Assembly (NCBI RefSeq): GCF_002260525.1 | Contig: NZ_MRYI01000001.1 | Coordinates: 558,001-622,000, forward strand | Length of the DNA stretch: 64,000 nt | Origin: Hahella sp. CCB-MM4 | GTDB lineage: Bacteria; Pseudomonadota; Gammaproteobacteria; Pseudomonadales; Oleiphilaceae | Reading direction: 5' to 3' | Part shown: positions 37,526 through 48,644 of the stretch, one piece after another | Layout: each line of letters starts with the position of its first letter | Numbering within the stretch: the stretch's first letter is position 1 | Made by a program: the position numbers and the translations under genes | Notes under the pieces: model-generated | Seen by the model: the letters and a program-made list of their open reading frames with translations, nothing else | The model's database searches: none | Told to the model about the DNA's origin: nothing

Positions 37526-39097
37526 CTATTCAGCCTTTATAAACACCACCTCAGCAATAAAATTGCCTGATAATTCATCTTCTTCGCCAAAAGCCTCAAT
37601 AGCAGTACCTACAGGAGCTTCTGACAATGAGATTTCCTCACTTGAGAATGCTGATTCCGAATCAGTGATCAGGAAGACTCTGGCCTCACCGGCATCAACA
37701 ATGACCGTCTCCAATGATTCAGTCTGGACTTCAATCATCCCGGACAACTCGTCCAAGGTGACAACAGTCCCTTCCAGCATATCCTGATCTTCAGCATCGC
37801 CAGCCAACAGGACAAAAGGCGAACGCAGCACATCAGGCTCTGTATCTGATATTGAGAAAACCGCGTCGATACGTGCCGATCGACCAGCAGTAACATCCTC
37901 TATCCCCATCTCCATACCGTCATCGGAGAAGATCCGCGTCTTCTCGAACAATTGAACGGGCAATGATGAGGTAGCATCGATCCCCTGACCGTCATCAACA
38001 TCAAACTCAAATTGTGAAGAAATCTCGTCCACCGGAGTCATCACTAAACCGGAGTATCGAGAAAAGGCAGTTAATGGGCCTTCCTCAATGGTGTATGCAT
38101 GAACCGAAAAGAGAAATGCGGTCTTGAGACCTTCATGACCGATGACAACAGCATTCTCGGGAACCGCATCAATATCATCACAATCGACCGGAGCAAGCTG
38201 CTGACCCGGCTCCAAATCCAAATACCAGATACGGCACATGCCGGGTGGCGGCAATTGTCCGTTAGGTATATCAGGTAGAGAACTCAACATGGCTGACAGT
38301 CGACCGATGACAGTAATCGAGTCTCCCTCTTGCAGATCTTCTTCCAACGGAAGACCAGAGCTTCCAAAAATACCCGTAGCCTCGTCAGTAACTATGTTGA
38401 AGCAATGTTCTTCGGAACCAGAAAGTGGATTAACAGAGTCTGTAATGAGCTGGGTCTGACACAAATCGAATGTCAGCCCCTCAATATTCTCAACAACACC
38501 ATGTAAGCGGATGAACTTATCTCTCGGAGGCTGTGAGTAGATATTCGCAAACACAACCGGCCGCAGGATAATCTTGCCATTACCCGTCTCGGTCAGCTTA
38601 AGCGCTTTATTCATGTCGAAGTCGATTTCGAGGAAAAGAACATCACCAGGAGCAACGCTAAAGCCACTTTTGGACAACACCTTGATAACCCCGGAGGGCA
38701 GCTTTGCCTCCTTCACGACATCGTTCCCTGAGTCGTCCTCCGTCGTCAAAGTCACTTTGGTTGCAGTAATCCAGACAGACTGATAATCCCCCGGCGGCAC
38801 TTCAGCCGTATCCACAAACTCATAAAAGTCAGGAAGTTTCAGCAGGTCCAGGGTTTGCTCCCCTGAGAACAAAGTGACCCGCCCATCATCGCCGACTAAC
38901 TCGGCCTTGGTAAAAGTAACCTCTGCACTCTTGTATTCCTGAGAGGTTGCATCAGTAAATACCAAGCCCACTTTGGCATAGGTATCGGAAGAAGCTGAGC
39001 TACTCACACTACCGGAGTCGTCAGTTCCCCCACTACCGCCCCCGCCGCCACATGCGGCGAAGAACGCACAGAATAAGACAACAATCCACTTATACAT
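37526..39097 (-). CDS. DUF4382 domain lipoprotein
   Basis: A 523-residue secreted lipoprotein with signal peptide and lipobox AAC followed by a Gly/Ser-rich linker. The N-terminal third (about 38-190) is a DUF4382 beta-sandwich (VGLVFTDATSQEYKSAEVTF, a DAP-like start). Later parts contain repeated beta-rich segments similar to DUF5666-type modules (IRLHGVVENIEG, MLEGTVVTLDELSG). GGAGGT lies eight bases before the ATG. The protein is acidic, fitting a surface or periplasmic location. Function is unknown; a second DUF4382 protein is encoded at 49203-50141. Confidence 0.8.
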   Translation of the reverse strand: MYKWIVVLFCAFFAACGGGGGSGGTDDSGSVSSSASSDTYAKVGLVFTDATSQEYKSAEVTFTKAELVGDDGRVTLFSGEQTLDLLKLPDFYEFVDTAEVPPGDYQSVWITATKVTLTTEDDSGNDVVKEAKLPSGVIKVLSKSGFSVAPGDVLFLEIDFDMNKALKLTETGNGKIILRPVVFANIYSQPPRDKFIRLHGVVENIEGLTFDLCQTQLITDSVNPLSGSEEHCFNIVTDEATGIFGSSGLPLEEDLQEGDSITVIGRLSAMLSSLPDIPNGQLPPPGMCRIWYLDLEPGQQLAPVDCDDIDAVPENAVVIGHEGLKTAFLFSVHAYTIEEGPLTAFSRYSGLVMTPVDEISSQFEFDVDDGQGIDATSSLPVQLFEKTRIFSDDGMEMGIEDVTAGRSARIDAVFSISDTEPDVLRSPFVLLAGDAEDQDMLEGTVVTLDELSGMIEVQTESLETVIVDAGEARVFLITDSESAFSSEEISLSEAPVGTAIEAFGEEDELSGNFIAEVVFIKAE

Positions 39098-39301
39098 CTA
39101 AACCTCCATTATTTATTCACGCCCAAAATGCGAAACATTACCGACTTTGTCAGTATTGATACTTCCAGGGCCCGTTAATGCGTTTACAATAAGTGGATAC
39201 AAAGTAGTTTTGCTGCTGGCGCCAACTTCTTATAAAGTCTCGCCATATCAAAGTATCTCTTTGTAACCCATATTTATCATTATGTGTATTTTGGTTATTT
39301 T

Positions 39302-39380
39302 TTGGGAGTTTTTTCCCAATTAATTTAAATTTTGTATAAAATCGGACCTAATGTCCATGGTGTTGGTGGAATTTTCCCAA
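39302..39380 (+). promoter_or_regulatory. Promoter and TTTTCCCAA repeats upstream of the DUF6502 gene
   Basis: TTGGGA (39302-39307) and TCCCAA (39314-39319) form an inverted repeat. An extended -10 element TGTATAAAAT begins at 39334, so the inverted repeat overlaps the -35 position. TTTTCCCAA recurs at 39372-39380, immediately before the start codon. No Shine-Dalgarno is seen. The layout suggests repression, perhaps autoregulation. The remainder of 39098-39384 shows nothing else. Confidence 0.45.
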
Positions 39381-39384
39381 ATTT

Positions 39385-40254
39385 ATGAATGAACGACTGA
39401 AACAGGCGATTTATTCAGCTGTATATCGAATGCTTCGGCCGCTGGTTTTGACACTCTTAAAGCAGGGAGTGTCTTATGCTGAATTCAGCGATCTGGCTCG
39501 CCGGGCATATATAGATGCAGCGGCAGAGGATCTTGCTTTGCCGGATCGCAAGCAAAGCATTTCTCGTGTGTCAGTACTAACCGGAATCAACCGGAAGGAA
39601 ATCGCACGCCTACAGAAAGAACCAAATCCCGCAGAAACCGGTCAGGCAGCCGACGTCAACCGCGCATACAGAGTGGTAAACGGCTGGCTTCAGGATGACC
39701 GATACCAGCAAGACGGACAGCCAGCCACCCTGCAAATTGAAGGGGATTCCCCCAGCTTCAGCGATCTTGTCAGACGCTATAGTGGCGATGTTCCCTGGCG
39801 TGCGGTTTTAGACGAACTGTTACGATTAGGACAAGTTGAAAGACAGGATAATGAGGTACAATTGGTGACACAGGGATATATCCCCCAAGAGGACCTGGAG
39901 GAGAAATTCCAAATTATGGGGCGTGCAGCATCTGACATCATGGCAACCTTTGGCCACAACTTGTCTCACACCCCACCAGATACACGAGTACAACGTACTG
40001 TTGCCTATACCAATCTTCCCGAGGACGTTATGGATATCATTCGCCAGAGAAGCAAGGAAGAAGCTGAAGAGTTTTTACAAAAAACCAACAAGTGGCTGTC
40101 CCGGGTCGATGCCCAAAACACTTCCGATCAGGAGCCTACAACTTCACGCAATTACCGGGCGGGAATTGGACTTTACTATTTTGAAGAAGCCCTACCCTGC
40201 GCCGAGGAAAAACCTGTTAAACCAAAGCGGAAATCAACCGGAGACAAGACATGA
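39385..40254 (+). CDS. DUF6502 family protein
   Basis: A 289-residue soluble protein of the uncharacterised DUF6502 family. The N-terminal 75 residues look like a helix-turn-helix unit (VSYAEFSDLARRAYIDAA, then VSVLTGINRKEIARLQ), suggesting DNA binding. The C-terminal tail is basic. No ribosome-binding site precedes the ATG. It overlaps the DUF5666 lipoprotein gene by 4 bp (ATGA). A regulator of the next gene is possible. Confidence 0.82.
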   Translation: MNERLKQAIYSAVYRMLRPLVLTLLKQGVSYAEFSDLARRAYIDAAAEDLALPDRKQSISRVSVLTGINRKEIARLQKEPNPAETGQAADVNRAYRVVNGWLQDDRYQQDGQPATLQIEGDSPSFSDLVRRYSGDVPWRAVLDELLRLGQVERQDNEVQLVTQGYIPQEDLEEKFQIMGRAASDIMATFGHNLSHTPPDTRVQRTVAYTNLPEDVMDIIRQRSKEEAEEFLQKTNKWLSRVDAQNTSDQEPTTSRNYRAGIGLYYFEEALPCAEEKPVKPKRKSTGDKT

Positions 40255-41654
40255 TGATCTTTAGACAGCTCATCTTATTCGCCTGCGTTCTGGGCATTGT
40301 CCTGTCTTCAGGTTGCGGCGGTGGTTCAGGCGGTGGATCAGTCGCCAGCAATGGAGGCATCGAAGGCACCGGAGCCCCTGTGGCCTCAATGGGCAGTGTT
40401 ACCGCCTTTGGCAGCGTATTTGTCAATGGCGTGGAATATGACACCAACAGCGCAAATATAACGATCGACAACACCTCATCACAACCAGAAGACTCTTTAA
40501 GTCTTGGCATGGTCGTGCTGGTAAAAGGTACCGTTAATCGCAACGGGAAAACCGGTGACGCGAACAGTGTCGTATTTGACCAAAATCTCGAAGGTCCAAT
40601 TAGCAGCACCAATACTGTTGATGGCCTGCTCGTACTGACTGCCTTAGGCATTGAAGTAACAGTGACTGACGACACCGTTCTTGAAAATGTCGACTATGAC
40701 GGACTGACGGCTGGCATTGTCATCAGTGTCAGCGGCTTTACTGCCGGAGATTCTATTATTGCGACACGCATCGAAAAGCTGGCAGACAGCCACACCAATG
40801 GTGACAAACTTGAGGTTGAAGGTATCGTCGGCAATATTGATACGCTGCTCAAAGAATTCACCATTGGTACACAAAACGTTGATTATGATGGCGCGGTTGT
40901 AGTGCCAGCCTCTGCCACATTGGAAAATGGCAGTCTGGTTGAGGTCAAGGGCACGGAATTTAATGGCGCAACTTTGGTTGCAACCCAGGTACGGATTAAG
41001 TCTAAAGATGCCGGCTTTGAAAATGGTGATAACGTAGAAATAGAAGGCGTCATCACAGACTTCAACTCCAGCGCCGACTTTACTGTCAGCGGAGTGATTG
41101 TGAATGCCAGTGATGCCGACTTTAGCAATGGAAGCGAATCCGATCTCGCAAACGGTATCCGTCTGGAAATAGAGGGGGAAATTGACACTGATGGCGTACT
41201 GCAAGCCTCCAAGGTCACGATTAAATCTAACCCCAAAAACAAGCTGAGGGCGGAAGCCAGCAACATCAATACAACTGCTCACACTCTCACCCTGCTCGGT
41301 GTCACAGTGGAGACGAATAGCACGACCATTTTCCAGGACACAGGCACTGGTCGACTAAGATTCTTCACTTTCGAAGATATCGAAGAAGGGGATTGGATTG
41401 ACGTGCAGGGCAACTTCCAGGGAGGCACTGTAAGTGTTAGCAGATTGACTCGCCGTCAATCCAGCAGTGGAGTCCTAGTGAAGGGAACCGTCACAGCCAA
41501 GACAGCCGACACATTGACAGTCATGGGCATCACCATCGACACGACCGACGTAGACGCCAGTAGCATTGTTGTAGGAGACCTGATTGTCGCTGAAGGTCTG
41601 ACAGTGATCGGTGCAGACACTCTAAGAGCAGACTCCATATCGGTGGAAGACTAG
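40251..41654 (+). CDS. DUF5666 domain lipoprotein
   Basis: A 467-residue lipoprotein with signal peptide, lipobox SSGC (Cys22) and a Gly/Ser linker. The mature part has repeated 65-70-residue beta-rich DUF5666 modules, each with a core such as VEGIVGNID, VKGTVTAKT or IEGVITDF followed by a TV(T/S)-type strand. The ATG overlaps the stop of the DUF6502 gene, so translation is coupled. The role is unknown; the beta-barrel-like repeats suggest surface or periplasmic binding. Confidence 0.82.
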   Translation: MMIFRQLILFACVLGIVLSSGCGGGSGGGSVASNGGIEGTGAPVASMGSVTAFGSVFVNGVEYDTNSANITIDNTSSQPEDSLSLGMVVLVKGTVNRNGKTGDANSVVFDQNLEGPISSTNTVDGLLVLTALGIEVTVTDDTVLENVDYDGLTAGIVISVSGFTAGDSIIATRIEKLADSHTNGDKLEVEGIVGNIDTLLKEFTIGTQNVDYDGAVVVPASATLENGSLVEVKGTEFNGATLVATQVRIKSKDAGFENGDNVEIEGVITDFNSSADFTVSGVIVNASDADFSNGSESDLANGIRLEIEGEIDTDGVLQASKVTIKSNPKNKLRAEASNINTTAHTLTLLGVTVETNSTTIFQDTGTGRLRFFTFEDIEEGDWIDVQGNFQGGTVSVSRLTRRQSSSGVLVKGTVTAKTADTLTVMGITIDTTDVDASSIVVGDLIVAEGLTVIGADTLRADSISVED

Positions 41655-41679
41655 ACCGATATGGACCCCTCCGTGGAGA

Positions 41680-41710
41680 GTGCCGTACATTTCACGAATG
41701 ATTACGGCAC
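41680..41710 (+). terminator. Hairpin after the DUF5666 gene
   Basis: GTGCCGTA and TACGGCAC form an 8-bp stem with a 15-base loop, 26 bases past the stop. No U-tract follows. It may stabilise the mRNA end rather than terminate. Confidence 0.35.
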
Positions 41711-41790
41711 ACCCGCCCGGATATTGATGCTCTTCCGGAGTTCTTCACTCTGACTTTCGTCGGAGCTGACATCCCGCTAAAGAGAAGCAA

Positions 41791-41813
41791 AAAAAACCCG
41801 CCATTGGCGGGTT
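41791..41813 (-). terminator. Intrinsic terminator of zwf-pgl-eda
   Basis: AACCCGCC, loop ATT and GGCGGGTT; on the minus strand the hairpin is followed by six T. It lies about 55 bases past the eda stop codon. The T-run direction marks it as serving the minus-strand operon. Confidence 0.85.
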
Positions 41814-41867
41814 AAAAATATTGCTTGCGCAATGAGGGAGGGTCGTACTATCCCCAAAAAGAACCTT

Positions 41868-42524
41868 TCACTTCACAGCTGCCAGGCTCTTCTCGGCAAT
41901 AGATCGGAGTTGCGCCCAATCGCCTGCTGCGATGGCGTCCTTGGGTGTTAACCAGGAACCACCAACCGCATTGACGTTTGACAACGCAAGATAATCTTTA
42001 GCCTTCTCCAGAGTGATTCCACCCGTCGGGCAGAAACTTATATCCGGAAACGGACCGCTATAAGCTTTCAATGCAGAAACACCTCCAGCAACTTCTGCTG
42101 GAAAAAACTTAAATGTCCGATATCCCAATCGGTAACCTTCCATCACTTCTGACAGAGAGGATACTCCCGGCAAAAGAGGGATTTTTGCCGTCATTCCATA
42201 TTCCAACAGCTCAGAAGTTGAACCGGGAGTGATAACAAATTGCGCGCCTGCCGCTTCCGCCGCTTCAAATTGAGCTTTAGTCGCCACCGTGCCCACTCCG
42301 ACCCACACATCCGGGAGTGCAGCTCGCAGGTCGCTAATGGCTTGCAACCCATAAGGGGTACGCAGTGTGATTTCCAGAATCCGTAAACCACCTTCAACCA
42401 GCGCCTTACCCAAAGGCAACGCATCTTCCGGACGATCTATAGTGATCACCGGCACCAGCGGACAACTGGAAACAATTTTATCCAGCTGCTCTTGCAGATG
42501 TTGTGGGTATGCTTGGTTTGTCAT
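41868..42524 (-). CDS. eda: KDPG aldolase (Entner-Doudoroff)
   Basis: A 218-residue aldolase that cleaves 2-keto-3-deoxy-6-phosphogluconate to pyruvate and glyceraldehyde-3-phosphate. The Schiff-base Lys is in RTFKFFPAE, and GVGTVATKAQFEAA and ITPGSTSELL are the other conserved segments. The ATG at 42524 gives the normal length; an 11-codon upstream reading is less likely. It is third in the zwf-pgl-eda operon and 135 bp after pgl. Confidence 0.95.
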   Translation of the reverse strand: MTNQAYPQHLQEQLDKIVSSCPLVPVITIDRPEDALPLGKALVEGGLRILEITLRTPYGLQAISDLRAALPDVWVGVGTVATKAQFEAAEAAGAQFVITPGSTSELLEYGMTAKIPLLPGVSSLSEVMEGYRLGYRTFKFFPAEVAGGVSALKAYSGPFPDISFCPTGGITLEKAKDYLALSNVNAVGGSWLTPKDAIAAGDWAQLRSIAEKSLAAVK

Positions 42525-42659
42525 AATTTTGCTCTCTTTCGTAGCGACCAGTTCCAAAGATCCAGCCTTGAATTATTTCAACTTGCCCTGGCGAAGCCCT
42601 TAAGGGCTTCCATTTTCATTATTTAGTTATAATCCCGTGATTCTCATCCCGGGTCTTGG

Positions 42660-43367
42660 TCAGAGACTCCAGTAAATTTCCAATCCTGACCCAATAAATC
42701 CACGTACCGGCATTTTTTCCACCGCGTTCAAATCTGCCAGCACTTTTGTCATGGTGGCAGATTTGTCCTCACCAGTGATATGCAGCACTGTGTGCCTTGC
42801 AGCAGACAGGACCGGATAAGCCAGCGTCATACGGTCATGAGGAGCATCCAAAGGCGTTACCACTGCGCACTTTCTATCAGTGGTCATGGCATTAGCCAAT
42901 CCACTGGTTCCGGGAAACAGAGAAGCAGTGTGACCATCATTCCCCATACCCAGAATCAACACATCAATTGGCCAGCTCAAATTCCGAAGCTCAGAATCGA
43001 GAGCCTCAATCGCCGATTCTGGTGCCTGCTCTGGCGTTTTCAATGGGATAAAATTTGCATCGGACGCAAAGTTGGATACGAGATGCTTTCTAACCAACGC
43101 AGCATTACTGGCCGGATCGTCTTCATTCACCCAGCGCTCATCGGCCAACGTGATATCAACGCGACTCCACGGCAATTGCTCTTTTGAGAGCGCCTCGAAA
43201 AAAGCCACCGGAGTCCTGCCACCGGAAACAACCAAAAGAGCCCGATCCTTGCTGGCAAGCGCTTCCCGAAGCCACTCAGCGACCTGACCGGCCAGCTGTT
43301 CTGCAAGCTGTTGGCGATCCTCTGCAGTGTTTAATCCAACCCCTTGCGGGAAATTTAAATCACGCAT
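42660..43367 (-). CDS. pgl: 6-phosphogluconolactonase
   Basis: A 235-residue DevB-type lactonase that hydrolyses 6-phosphogluconolactone. Conserved segments are [25 protein letters not shown] and [14 protein letters not shown]. The ATG at 43367 lies in the last 8 bases of zwf (ATGCGTGA), so translation is coupled. Order zwf-pgl-eda is the standard gammaproteobacterial hexose operon. Confidence 0.95.
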   Translation of the reverse strand: MRDLNFPQGVGLNTAEDRQQLAEQLAGQVAEWLREALASKDRALLVVSGGRTPVAFFEALSKEQLPWSRVDITLADERWVNEDDPASNAALVRKHLVSNFASDANFIPLKTPEQAPESAIEALDSELRNLSWPIDVLILGMGNDGHTASLFPGTSGLANAMTTDRKCAVVTPLDAPHDRMTLAYPVLSAARHTVLHITGEDKSATMTKVLADLNAVEKMPVRGFIGSGLEIYWSL

Positions 43368-44832
43368 CTTCGTACCAACTCCTGCCATCACGAGCAATCA
43401 TGGCAATGGAGGATACCGGCCCCCAGCTACCCGCGGCATATTTCTTGGGCGCTAATCCCAGCTCTTCCCATCCAGAGATTATTTGATCGATCCACCGCCA
43501 AGCCCACTCAACTTCGTCCCGGCGCACAAACAGATACTGATTTCCTTTGATGAACTCCCACAACAACCTTTCATAGGCATCTGGCACCCGGCCAGTCTTG
43601 AAAGCCTCAGAGAAACTAAGTTGAAGTGGTCCCTGACGCAGACGCATTCCCTTATCCAACCCTTGATCCTTGGTCAGCACCTGTAGAGATATTCCCTCAT
43701 CAGGCTGCAGACGAATGATCAGTTTGTTGTTGGCAATATGCTTCTGATCCGGATCGAAGATGTAGTGTGGTGCCGGCTTGAAATGAATAATGATTTCCGA
43801 CAGCTTTTCCGGCATGCGTTTGCCCGTGCGCATATAAAATGGCACACCCGCCCAACGCCAGTTACAGATTTCAGCTTTGATCGCTACGAAGGTCTCGGTA
43901 GAACTACCTTGATTGGCGTCTTCTTCTTCCAGATAGCCTGGAACAGACTTACCGTCGATGTTCCCAGCCGTGTACTGGCCACGAACCATATGACTTTCCA
44001 TCATGTCAGGAGTCACTGGTTTCAGAGCTTTAAGCACTTTAACTTTTTCGTCCCGGATACTATCAGCGGAAAGATCAGAAGGTGGATCCATCGCGATCAG
44101 GCACAACAACTGCAGCAGGTGGTTCTGCACCATATCCCGCAATTGTCCGGCTTTGTCGAAGTAACCCCAGCGCCCCTCAATACCGACTTTTTCAGCCACC
44201 GTGATCTCAACATGGGAGATGTATTTCTGGTTCCACTGGGTTTCAAACAGATTGTTGGCAAATCTCAGTGCAATCAGATTTTGCACTGTTTCTTTACCTA
44301 GATAGTGATCAATACGATAGAGCTGGGTTTCATCAAAGTATTCTGCCAGCTGACTATTGATCTCGTGCGAAGATTCCAGACTATGTCCGATGGGCTTCTC
44401 AACCACAACACGGGTGGACCGTTCGATACAGCCGCTGGATTTAAGATTGGCTCCGATTCCACCATAGATAGAAGGTGGTGTTGCCATATATAGAAGCAGA
44501 GGCGCATCTGTTTCAGACTTCCAGGCCTTCAGCTGCTCATAGCCTTCAGGGGCCAGAAAATCCAGACGCATATACTCAACTTTGCTGAAGAACCGCTTGA
44601 TGGAGTCCGCATCCCGCTGATTTTCCGGTATACGCTCCTTCAGCTTCTCCAGAGTTTCAGCCTTGAACGCCGCCTCGTCAACTTCCTGTCGGGCCAAGGC
44701 CAGAATACGCATGTCCTCATGCAGTAATTGAGACCGCTCCAGCTGATAAAGAGCAGGAAACAGTTTGCGCTGAGCCAAATCACCCAACGCCCCAAAAAGT
44801 ACGAAATCACACTGTGTTGTTGATATATTCAT
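43360..44832 (-). CDS. zwf: Glucose-6-phosphate 1-dehydrogenase
   Basis: A 490-residue NADP-linked dehydrogenase, the entry to the Entner-Doudoroff and oxidative pentose phosphate routes. The signature [13 protein letters not shown] carries the catalytic His, and [19 protein letters not shown] forms the NADP-binding loop. The Shine-Dalgarno is weak. It diverges from hexR across 434 bp that contain HexR-like sites. Confidence 0.95.
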   Translation of the reverse strand: MNISTTQCDFVLFGALGDLAQRKLFPALYQLERSQLLHEDMRILALARQEVDEAAFKAETLEKLKERIPENQRDADSIKRFFSKVEYMRLDFLAPEGYEQLKAWKSETDAPLLLYMATPPSIYGGIGANLKSSGCIERSTRVVVEKPIGHSLESSHEINSQLAEYFDETQLYRIDHYLGKETVQNLIALRFANNLFETQWNQKYISHVEITVAEKVGIEGRWGYFDKAGQLRDMVQNHLLQLLCLIAMDPPSDLSADSIRDEKVKVLKALKPVTPDMMESHMVRGQYTAGNIDGKSVPGYLEEEDANQGSSTETFVAIKAEICNWRWAGVPFYMRTGKRMPEKLSEIIIHFKPAPHYIFDPDQKHIANNKLIIRLQPDEGISLQVLTKDQGLDKGMRLRQGPLQLSFSEAFKTGRVPDAYERLLWEFIKGNQYLFVRRDEVEWAWRWIDQIISGWEELGLAPKKYAAGSWGPVSSIAMIARDGRSWYEDA

Positions 44833-45266
44833 CTTATATTCGTTTCGTAGTAATTATCCGCAATTTTCAGCCATGAAATGGAATTTATCAAGGCTATTTT
44901 TGAAATAATTTTATATTTATTACTACATAAAAGTTATTTCACGCTTATATAAAACCAGCTTGTCACTTAAAAATTATGGCTCCTTTTTAACCCTCCGCCA
45001 TGAAAATATCCTTTTTTAGGGTTCCTGAATCCACCGTCCGAACTCTGACCATCTGCTCGTCGCCCGCAAATCCGTTCATTGCCGTGCAATGACTTCTTTC
45101 TGAATCATCGATTGCAATTCACACACCATAATCCTGGTAAGTGATCCAATACATTGCCTAAAAAAATGTGGTAAATTCACTACATCTTTAACAATAGCCA
45201 TAATAAACACTTAACCAGTGTCAATCTGGTTACCGGAGCAATACCGGGCAACTATCTGGATGCAAC
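44833..45266. promoter_or_regulatory. zwf-hexR divergent control region
   Basis: This 434-bp region has no gene that I can see. AT-rich segments near zwf contain GTAGTAATTA (from 44848) and ATTACTACA (from 44919), both HexR half-site-like and shared in part with the gap and hexR upstream regions. The best single site is listed separately at 45167-45184. Confidence 0.45.
45167..45184. promoter_or_regulatory. Candidate HexR operator upstream of hexR
   Basis: TGTGGTAAATTCACTACA is an 18-bp imperfect palindrome (7 of 9 positions per half), close to the gammaproteobacterial HexR box. It lies 82 bp before the hexR start codon, so autoregulation is plausible. Confidence 0.5.
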
Positions 45267-46133
45267 ATGAATGAAATGAACCCTGGCAATTTGTTGGAAA
45301 CCATCCAGCAACGCCTTGAAGACCTGAACAAGTCCGAACGCAAAGTAGCAGAGGTCATACTGCGCGATCCTAAGGCTGCCACACGCTACAGCATCGCGGC
45401 ACTCGCCCGGGCATCTCATGTCAGTGAACCGACCGTCAATCGATTCTGTCGCAACTTTGCCGCCAGCGGATTCCCAGACTTCAAGATTCGTCTGGCCCAG
45501 AGCCTTGCCAGCGGCACGCCTTATGTCAGTCAAAATGTAGAAGCGGACGATACCGTCCAGGAATTCACCGACAAGATATTCCTGACCACCATTGCCGCAC
45601 TGGATAAAGCCCGCCAATCTATTGATACCCGTGCAATATCACAGGCCATAGACTATCTGATCCAGGCGAAGCAGATTTCTTTCCTGGGTATGGGAGGCTC
45701 CGCCCCGGTGGCTATTGATGCCCAACACAAGTTCTTTCGCTTCAATATACCGGTTACCGCCTACGATGATTTTCTTATGCAACGCATGGTGGCGGCAGCT
45801 GCCAATACCGGCGATGCGATAGTGGCCATATCCTACACCGGGCGTACCCGTGAAATGGTCGAAGTGGCACGAATCGCAAGGGAACGAGGAGCTTCAGTCA
45901 TCGGCATCACCGCTCCAGACTCACCACTATCCAAAGAATGTACCGTCGCAATTGAAGTCACCGCACCTGAAGACACTGACGTCTATATGCCCATGACCTC
46001 CCGCATCATCCATCTGGCGGTCATAGATATCCTGGCTACCGGTGTGACTCTTAAGAGAGGCACAGACTTCCATGATCATCTCAAACGCATCAAAGACAGC
46101 CTGAAACCTACCAGATTCCCCAGCGAAATCTGA
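45267..46133 (+). CDS. hexR: RpiR-family transcriptional regulator HexR
   Basis: A 288-residue regulator with an N-terminal RpiR helix-turn-helix ([36 protein letters not shown]) and a C-terminal SIS sugar-phosphate domain ([37 protein letters not shown]). HexR-type proteins repress Entner-Doudoroff and central carbon genes and release DNA when KDPG accumulates. It diverges from zwf, its usual place. The Shine-Dalgarno is weak. Confidence 0.93.
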   Translation: MNEMNPGNLLETIQQRLEDLNKSERKVAEVILRDPKAATRYSIAALARASHVSEPTVNRFCRNFAASGFPDFKIRLAQSLASGTPYVSQNVEADDTVQEFTDKIFLTTIAALDKARQSIDTRAISQAIDYLIQAKQISFLGMGGSAPVAIDAQHKFFRFNIPVTAYDDFLMQRMVAAAANTGDAIVAISYTGRTREMVEVARIARERGASVIGITAPDSPLSKECTVAIEVTAPEDTDVYMPMTSRIIHLAVIDILATGVTLKRGTDFHDHLKRIKDSLKPTRFPSEI

Positions 46134-46144
46134 TTCTGGCCGAT

Positions 46145-46185
46145 ATCCGCTCTCAGACTAGGGAGCGGATTCTTAAGCTGTTTTA
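46145..46185 (+). terminator. Possible terminator after hexR
   Basis: ATCCGCTC and GAGCGGAT form a perfect 8-bp stem with a 10-base loop, 12 bases past the stop codon. T-rich sequence (TTCTTAAGCTGTTTT) follows, though interrupted. Confidence 0.5.
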
Positions 46186-46210
46186 TCTACTACACCCACT
46201 ACGCCCCCAC

Positions 46211-46254
46211 TCCCCCCATTTCCTCCCCCCTAAAAAGTTACCCCTCGGAGGATG
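46211..46254. promoter_or_regulatory. MalT-box-like sites upstream of lamB
   Basis: On the minus strand GGGGAGGAAA (46219-46228) matches the MalT box GGGGAKGAGG at 8 of 10 positions, and GGGGAGTGGG lies just beyond. On the plus strand GGAGGATG (46247-46254) holds the GGA(T/G)GA core. They lie 170-215 bp before the lamB start. Spacing is loose, so assignment is tentative. Confidence 0.4.
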
Positions 46255-46372
46255 TAACAAATCTTTTCATTGTCGAGTATGAGGCTATCCAATTTGCGAT
46301 TTTGTCCTTCTGGCAAAACGTACAAATCGGGCACTGCGTTACTGCAAGAGAACTCAAGTTCTTAACTCATAA

Positions 46373-47650
<1,278 letters not shown>

Positions 47651-47672
47651 GCTAGCAGGCTAATGTATGAAC

Positions 47673-47700
47673 AGCCCCCGTTCTTCGGGGGCTTGTTGTT
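47673..47700 (+). terminator. Attenuator-like terminator between lamB and malM
   Basis: AGCCCCCG and CGGGGGCT form a perfect 8-bp stem with a 5-base loop followed by TGTTGTTT. It lies 22 bases past lamB and 33 before malM. Partial termination would give more LamB than MalM. Confidence 0.6.
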
Positions 47701-47732
47701 TCCAGCATAATAAAAAGGTCGAGAAGATAAGC

Positions 47733-48587
47733 ATGAAACACAGTTTCGTTTTGGCACTGATATGCCTGCTGGGAGTGACCGGATGTCAATCCGGGTGGAA
47801 AAAGTCTCCTATTATGATGGCAAATGCATCCCTACCAATTGGTGCCGCTAACAAGGCATTGGATGATGCTCCAATATGTTGCGATCAATATTCTGATATA
47901 GCCTACCAAGCATTACCCATTGAAGAGACGAAAGTTGTTGAATTTAATTCGGCTTCACAGTCCTATCAGTTTGACTCAGGAAAGAGCTTTGTTACTGCTT
48001 TTATCATCCCCGAGAGTAACCGCCCTATTGACATCGAAATCAGCAGTATTGCTGCTGAGGACAGGGTATTTTCGCCCACGGTAACCTTGCTGGATAGCAA
48101 CTTCCAGGAAGTCCGGAAAGCAGATAAAGAATTCGTTTATAAAAGCGCCGATCTGGTCAACGGTGAAAGACTGGAAGCAACCATCTCTTCAGTCGGTGGA
48201 TTTAAGGATGAAAAGTACCTCCTGATTTATACAACCGATCAACAGCGTATGAATACCACCACCATGATTCACCCGGCCAAACAGTTTGCCCTGGCCACTA
48301 ACCGTGTCCCGCCTGAAATTGATGACCCCGTGGCACAACACTCGGCGATGGGATTGATATCCATCTATGCCAAATATGTTGGTAAAGCGACTCCTTCGGC
48401 GAACACCACAGTCAAAGTCCCGGAATCTGCCAACATATCGGTAGAAGAGCAGACCAACGAGCTGATCAAGCAGGCAGTTACTGACGGCAATATTGAAGAA
48501 GCCATGCGTCTTGTGGATGATGCAGAGGCCAATGGTTCAAAAACAGCCAGAACTGTCTTTATAGACGCCGTTAAGAACCAGAAATAA
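47733..48587 (+). CDS. malM: MalM-family periplasmic/lipoprotein of the maltose operon
   Basis: A 284-residue protein with signal peptide and lipobox-like GVTGC (Cys18). Conserved MalM features include the early CC pair (APICCDQYSDIAYQALP) and the beta-rich middle. Location directly after lamB matches the E. coli malK-lamB-malM order, minus malK. The biochemical role of MalM is not established; carbohydrate binding has been suggested. The ATG at 47733 is used because the upstream reading lies in the terminator region. The C-terminal 60 residues are helical. Confidence 0.85.
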   Translation: MKHSFVLALICLLGVTGCQSGWKKSPIMMANASLPIGAANKALDDAPICCDQYSDIAYQALPIEETKVVEFNSASQSYQFDSGKSFVTAFIIPESNRPIDIEISSIAAEDRVFSPTVTLLDSNFQEVRKADKEFVYKSADLVNGERLEATISSVGGFKDEKYLLIYTTDQQRMNTTTMIHPAKQFALATNRVPPEIDDPVAQHSAMGLISIYAKYVGKATPSANTTVKVPESANISVEEQTNELIKQAVTDGNIEEAMRLVDDAEANGSKTARTVFIDAVKNQK

Positions 48588-48615
48588 AAAAAGCGGCCCT
48601 TGAGGCCGCTTTTTT
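48586..48615. terminator. Bidirectional terminator after malM
   Basis: AAGCGGCC and GGCCGCTT with a 5-base loop, flanked by A-run on one side and T-run on the other, serve the convergent malM and the minus-strand lipoprotein gene. Confidence 0.88.
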
Positions 48616-48644
48616 GAAAGTAGGAAGACTTTTAAAACAAGACT

